Source: Marinobacter sp. LV10R510-11A
GTDB lineage: Bacteria > Pseudomonadota > Gammaproteobacteria > Pseudomonadales > Oleiphilaceae
Direction: 5' to 3'
Assembly: GCF_900215155.1 (NCBI RefSeq)
Contig: NZ_LT907980.1
Coordinates: 2,170,001 to 2,234,000 of the forward strand
DNA: 64,000 nt
Position numbers and translations under genes: made by a program. A model generated the notes under the pieces. It saw nothing but the letters and a program-made list of their open reading frames with translations. It was not told the origin of the DNA and searched no databases. Positions 60,730 through 64,000 of this stretch are shown here, piece after piece. The stretch's first letter is position 1, and each line of letters begins with the position of its first letter.

Positions 60730-62490
60730 ATGCACAAATCCGCACCGCTTTTGGTTACCTGTCTGTTCGGCCTTTCGCTGTCAGGTTGCGCCAGTATAAC
60801 CGATTTCGGGCACTCGCCTGTTGTCGATGAAACAATCGCCACGGACACACCGAAAAATATCAAACAGATTAATAGCGAGCTGCCCATAGAGTACGCAGAC
60901 TTTGAACCAGAAACACTATACCTGCTGCTCTCAGCCGAAATTGCCGCACAGCGGGGCCGATACGACGTCACGCTTGTTAATTATCTCAGGGCCGCCCAAC
61001 AGTCCCGGGATAAGAAAGTCATTGAAAGGGCCATGCACATTGCTCAGTCACTCAATGGCGACAATGCCCAGAAGCAACTGGCGGAGCTATGGCTTGAAGT
61101 AGACCCAGACAACCTTCAGGCACTGCGAGTTTCTGCCATTCAAGCCGTCAAGCGCAATGAGCTTGAAGCTGCCCTAAGGTACATGGAAAATATTCTGGAC
61201 CAAGGTGAAGACGCAGATTTCGATAGCCTTGCAGCCATGGCCGGAAACCTGCCGCCGGTACAGCAGCAGGAACTGCTTGCGCTATATGAGGAGATGGCGA
61301 GCCGCCACCCAGATACCCCAGAGCTGGAATACAGCATCGCGCTGCTGTTAAAAATTACGGGCAACCCTGAAGCAGCTCTTAACCGCCTGGAGCCTCTACT
61401 TGCTGCAAAGCCCAACTTTCAGCCTGCCATCATCCTGAGAGGCGATCTTCTATACCAGACCGACAGAGTAATCGAAGCCCTTGAGCACCTGATGGTAAAC
61501 ACCCGGCGCTTTCCGGCAAACCGCCAGATGGGCACGCTTTATGGGCGCATGCTGATCAGTGAGAACGAGCTACAGGCCGCTCAGGATGAATTCAGCCGAC
61601 TGGCGGAGCGTTACCCGGATAATCCCGGCATACGGCTTTCACACGCACTTGTCGCCCTAGAAAACGGAGAGCTGGATCTTGCCAAAGAAGAGCTCACCCA
61701 ACTAACCGAACAAGGCCACCACACCAGTGAAGCCAGCTACTACCTCGGCAGAATTGAAGACCAAGCCGGCAACACAGAGCAAGCTATCGAGTACTACCAG
61801 AGTGTGGAACAGGGTGCCTATTACTTCCCTTCTCTCGCCCGCGCCAGCTCGTTGCTGACCGCAGAGGGTAAGCTGAATGAGGCCCTAGAGAACATCCGCT
61901 CTATGCGCAGCGCCAACCCCAAACAGGCAGAACAATTCTGGCTGCTTGAAGTTAACCTGCTACTCGACCAAAGCCTGCGACAAGAAGCTCTTGAATCAGC
62001 TTCTAGCGCACTTAAAGAGTTTCCAAATAACCTCCAGTTACTCTATGCACGGGCCATGCTGTTCGACGCCCTAGAGCAGCCCAGCAAAGCCGAGGCGGAC
62101 CTTAAGCAAATTTTTGAAAATGATCCCGAAAACGCCGTCGCCCTCAACGCCTTGGGATATATACTCACAACCCAACCTGGTCGGCTAAACGAAGCCCGTG
62201 GTTACATTGAGCAAGCTTTGGCTCTGGACCCTGAAAACCCCGCCATTCTCGACAGCATGGGCTGGGTTCTTCTTCAGGAAGGCCAAATTGAACCCGCACT
62301 GGATCACCTGTCCCGCGCATGGGCAGCCTACCCAGATCCGGAAGTTGCTGCTCATTACGGCGAAGCTTTGTGGATGAGTGGTGCGGAAGAGCAAGCCCAG
62401 ATTATTTGGAAAGAAGGGCTTGATCAGGATGAAGATCACGCTGTACTGAGGGAAACCATTGAGCGACTGACCAACAATGGTGAGCAGTGA
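60730..62490 (+). CDS. TPR-repeat lipoprotein
   Basis: 586 residues with lipobox LSGC (Cys ~19; LVTCLFGLSLSGCASI) and about a dozen TPR helices, for example ALRYMENILDQ, AIEYYQSVEQGAYYF, NALGYILTTQPGRLNEARGYIEQAL and SMGWVLLQEGQIEPALDHL near the end. Similar TPR proteins precede lolB in pseudomonads and Marinobacter. Probably an outer-membrane scaffold. Overlaps lolB by 4 bases. Confidence 0.9.
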   Translation: MHKSAPLLVTCLFGLSLSGCASITDFGHSPVVDETIATDTPKNIKQINSELPIEYADFEPETLYLLLSAEIAAQRGRYDVTLVNYLRAAQQSRDKKVIERAMHIAQSLNGDNAQKQLAELWLEVDPDNLQALRVSAIQAVKRNELEAALRYMENILDQGEDADFDSLAAMAGNLPPVQQQELLALYEEMASRHPDTPELEYSIALLLKITGNPEAALNRLEPLLAAKPNFQPAIILRGDLLYQTDRVIEALEHLMVNTRRFPANRQMGTLYGRMLISENELQAAQDEFSRLAERYPDNPGIRLSHALVALENGELDLAKEELTQLTEQGHHTSEASYYLGRIEDQAGNTEQAIEYYQSVEQGAYYFPSLARASSLLTAEGKLNEALENIRSMRSANPKQAEQFWLLEVNLLLDQSLRQEALESASSALKEFPNNLQLLYARAMLFDALEQPSKAEADLKQIFENDPENAVALNALGYILTTQPGRLNEARGYIEQALALDPENPAILDSMGWVLLQEGQIEPALDHLSRAWAAYPDPEVAAHYGEALWMSGAEEQAQIIWKEGLDQDEDHAVLRETIERLTNNGEQ

Positions 62491-63125
62491 TGCACAGGCT
62501 TTTTCGTGCATGCTCTGCCCTTTTACTGATCGCAGGCCTAAGCGCCTGCACAACCATTCAGCTAGAGCCGGTTCCAGACGGGCTTACTGATCAACCGCCA
62601 TTCGATTGGCAGGATCGCTCTGCAAAACTGAGCCAGTTTGATCACTGGCAACTGCGGGGGAAACTGGCCGTACGCCAGCCCTCAGACAGCGGCACCGCCA
62701 TCATCAATCATTGGATACAGCAAGGCGAAGCCTATGACCTCGCCTTGTCATCATCCTTTCTCGGAATGGGCAGCACGACTCTAAAAGGCGTGCCCGGGTT
62801 CATTGAGCTAACACTCTCTAACGGCGAAACATATCGCTCTGGCGACCCAGAGGCTCTGGTGAAGGCCGCCACCGGCTGGCAACTGCCATTGCAGAGCCTG
62901 ACACGGTGGATACGCGGCCTGCCTGCCCTGGATGGCGATTTCCTCCTACTGTTTGACGATCAAGGCAAGCTGGCCATGATTCGCCAGGCCGGCTGGGAGA
63001 TCCGCTACGACCGCTGGCACGAGCCACAAGGCGACAGACCCGCCTTACCTGCACGGGTTACCGCCCTGAAAGAGCAGAAGCGAATACGTGTGGCTGTAAG
63101 CCGCTGGAAGGACTTGAACCCGTGA
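62487..63125 (+). CDS. lolB: Outer-membrane lipoprotein receptor LolB
   Basis: 212 residues, lipobox in [14 protein letters not shown]. The LolB fold segments [34 protein letters not shown] and [24 protein letters not shown] are visible. It receives lipoproteins from LolA and inserts them in the outer membrane. Coupled both to the TPR gene and to ispE by 4-base overlaps. Confidence 0.94.
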   Translation: MMHRLFRACSALLLIAGLSACTTIQLEPVPDGLTDQPPFDWQDRSAKLSQFDHWQLRGKLAVRQPSDSGTAIINHWIQQGEAYDLALSSSFLGMGSTTLKGVPGFIELTLSNGETYRSGDPEALVKAATGWQLPLQSLTRWIRGLPALDGDFLLLFDDQGKLAMIRQAGWEIRYDRWHEPQGDRPALPARVTALKEQKRIRVAVSRWKDLNP

Positions 63126-63985
63126 CGGCATCCATCACACTGCCCTCACCTGCCAAACTGAATCTCTTTCTACACATCGTTGGCCAACGCCCAGATGGCT
63201 ACCACGAGCTCCAGACACTGTTTCAGTTTCTTGATTACGGCGACGACATTACCCTGACCCTGACCCCAGACCACCCCGGGGTACGGCTAGAAACCCCCAT
63301 CCCCGGCGTTCCAGACGAAGACAACCTGATTATCAAAGCGGCCTTGGCGCTTGCTCAGAAGGCTCCTAGAGACCCGCCTGGGGTAAGCATCGCTCTTAAG
63401 AAACGCTTACCCATGGGCGGCGGGCTCGGCGGCGGAAGCTCCAACGCGGCCACCACACTGCTAGGGCTAAACCACCTATGGAAACTCAATCTCGGGCTTG
63501 ATGAACTGGCTGAAATGGGACTGGCTCTGGGTGCAGATGTACCGGTTTTTGTGCGTGGCCATGCCGCCTTTGGTGAAGGTGTGGGAGAAAAACTGACCCC
63601 CGCGCACCCGCCTGAAGACTGGTTTTTGGTTCTAAAACCCGACTGCAACATCAACACCGGTAAGATATTTTCAGCGCAAGCCTTGACAAGGGACACCCCG
63701 AGAATCAATATAGCGCCCGCTTTTGAGGGAGACGCCTCGAGGTACCGAAACGACTGTGAAAACGTAGTTAAAACGCTATATCCGGAAGTCAGCACGAGCA
63801 TGGAATGGCTCACACAATTCGGACCTGCAAGATTAACCGGAACCGGGGCTTGCATATTTGGACGTTTCCCTACAGAATCCGCAACCCGGATCATCTGGGA
63901 AAGCAAACCTTCCGGCATCACCGGGTTCGTAGCTAAAGGGGTGAACGTATCACCTCTTCACCAAAAGCTAACAGAGCTAAAATGA
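63122..63985 (+). CDS. ispE: 4-diphosphocytidyl-2-C-methyl-D-erythritol kinase
   Basis: 287 residues, GHMP kinase of the MEP isoprenoid pathway: [22 protein letters not shown] at the N-terminus, ATP-binding [15 protein letters not shown] (~99-113), C-terminal [13 protein letters not shown]. The stop lies 15 bases before the window end. The usual next genes (tRNA-Gln, prs) lie outside. Confidence 0.96.
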   Translation: MTASITLPSPAKLNLFLHIVGQRPDGYHELQTLFQFLDYGDDITLTLTPDHPGVRLETPIPGVPDEDNLIIKAALALAQKAPRDPPGVSIALKKRLPMGGGLGGGSSNAATTLLGLNHLWKLNLGLDELAEMGLALGADVPVFVRGHAAFGEGVGEKLTPAHPPEDWFLVLKPDCNINTGKIFSAQALTRDTPRINIAPAFEGDASRYRNDCENVVKTLYPEVSTSMEWLTQFGPARLTGTGACIFGRFPTESATRIIWESKPSGITGFVAKGVNVSPLHQKLTELK

Positions 63986-64000
63986 TGCCAAAGAAGCACG

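Overview
The window looks like a chromosome segment of a marine gammaproteobacterium, most likely Marinobacter or a close relative. This rests on gene content and order (minDE, hemA-prfA-prmC-moeB, a TPR lipoprotein-lolB-ispE, a TAXI-type TRAP transporter under a DctBD-like pair, a BetIBA/ChoXWV cluster); no database search was possible. No tRNA, rRNA or CRISPR array was recognised.

Layout. 1-3.6 kb: end of minD, minE, then START-domain, CBS-domain and PIN-PhoH proteins. 3.6-12 kb (minus strand): a chemoreceptor, a DctD/DctB-like sigma-54 two-component pair and the TRAP transporter it probably controls; a good -24/-12 promoter lies upstream of the receptor gene. 12.3-21 kb: BetI operator, betIBA, choline ABC transporter choXWV and an alkaline phosphatase lipoprotein, forming a choline-to-betaine unit.

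22.9-41 kb is the accessory region. It is a gene-cassette array: short one- or two-gene cassettes separated by attC sites whose R' and R'' boxes mostly match cassette by cassette. No integron integrase gene is visible, so it is a CALIN (attC cluster lacking an integrase) within this window. It carries six toxin-antitoxin modules (HigBA twice, CcdAB, ParDE, BrnTA, YefM-YoeB), a HEPN-like protein, a GIY-YIG protein and several enzymes. The array is heavily invaded. Two IS91-like elements flank its left part. A group IIC intron sits in one attC site, and its reverse-transcriptase gene is split by a complete three-recombinase (RIT) element. Four other attC sites hold intron debris, including two nearly identical ~177-nt ORF-less miniatures.

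41-48 kb (mainly minus strand): a LysR regulator, then an unusual cluster of a secreted polyester (PET)-hydrolase-like gene broken by two frameshifts, an AraC regulator, two lipase-foldase-like proteins and an apolipoprotein N-acyltransferase-like protein. 48-52.6 kb: YjbQ, an AstE-like deacylase, a RimK ligase, a retropepsin-like protease, MscS and a DUF432 protein. 52.7-54.2 kb: photolyase. 54.3-56.3 kb: a wrecked PAAR-DUF2235 type VI effector with its probable immunity lipoprotein, lying next to the moeB-prmC-prfA-hemA cluster. 60.7-64 kb: TPR lipoprotein, lolB, ispE.
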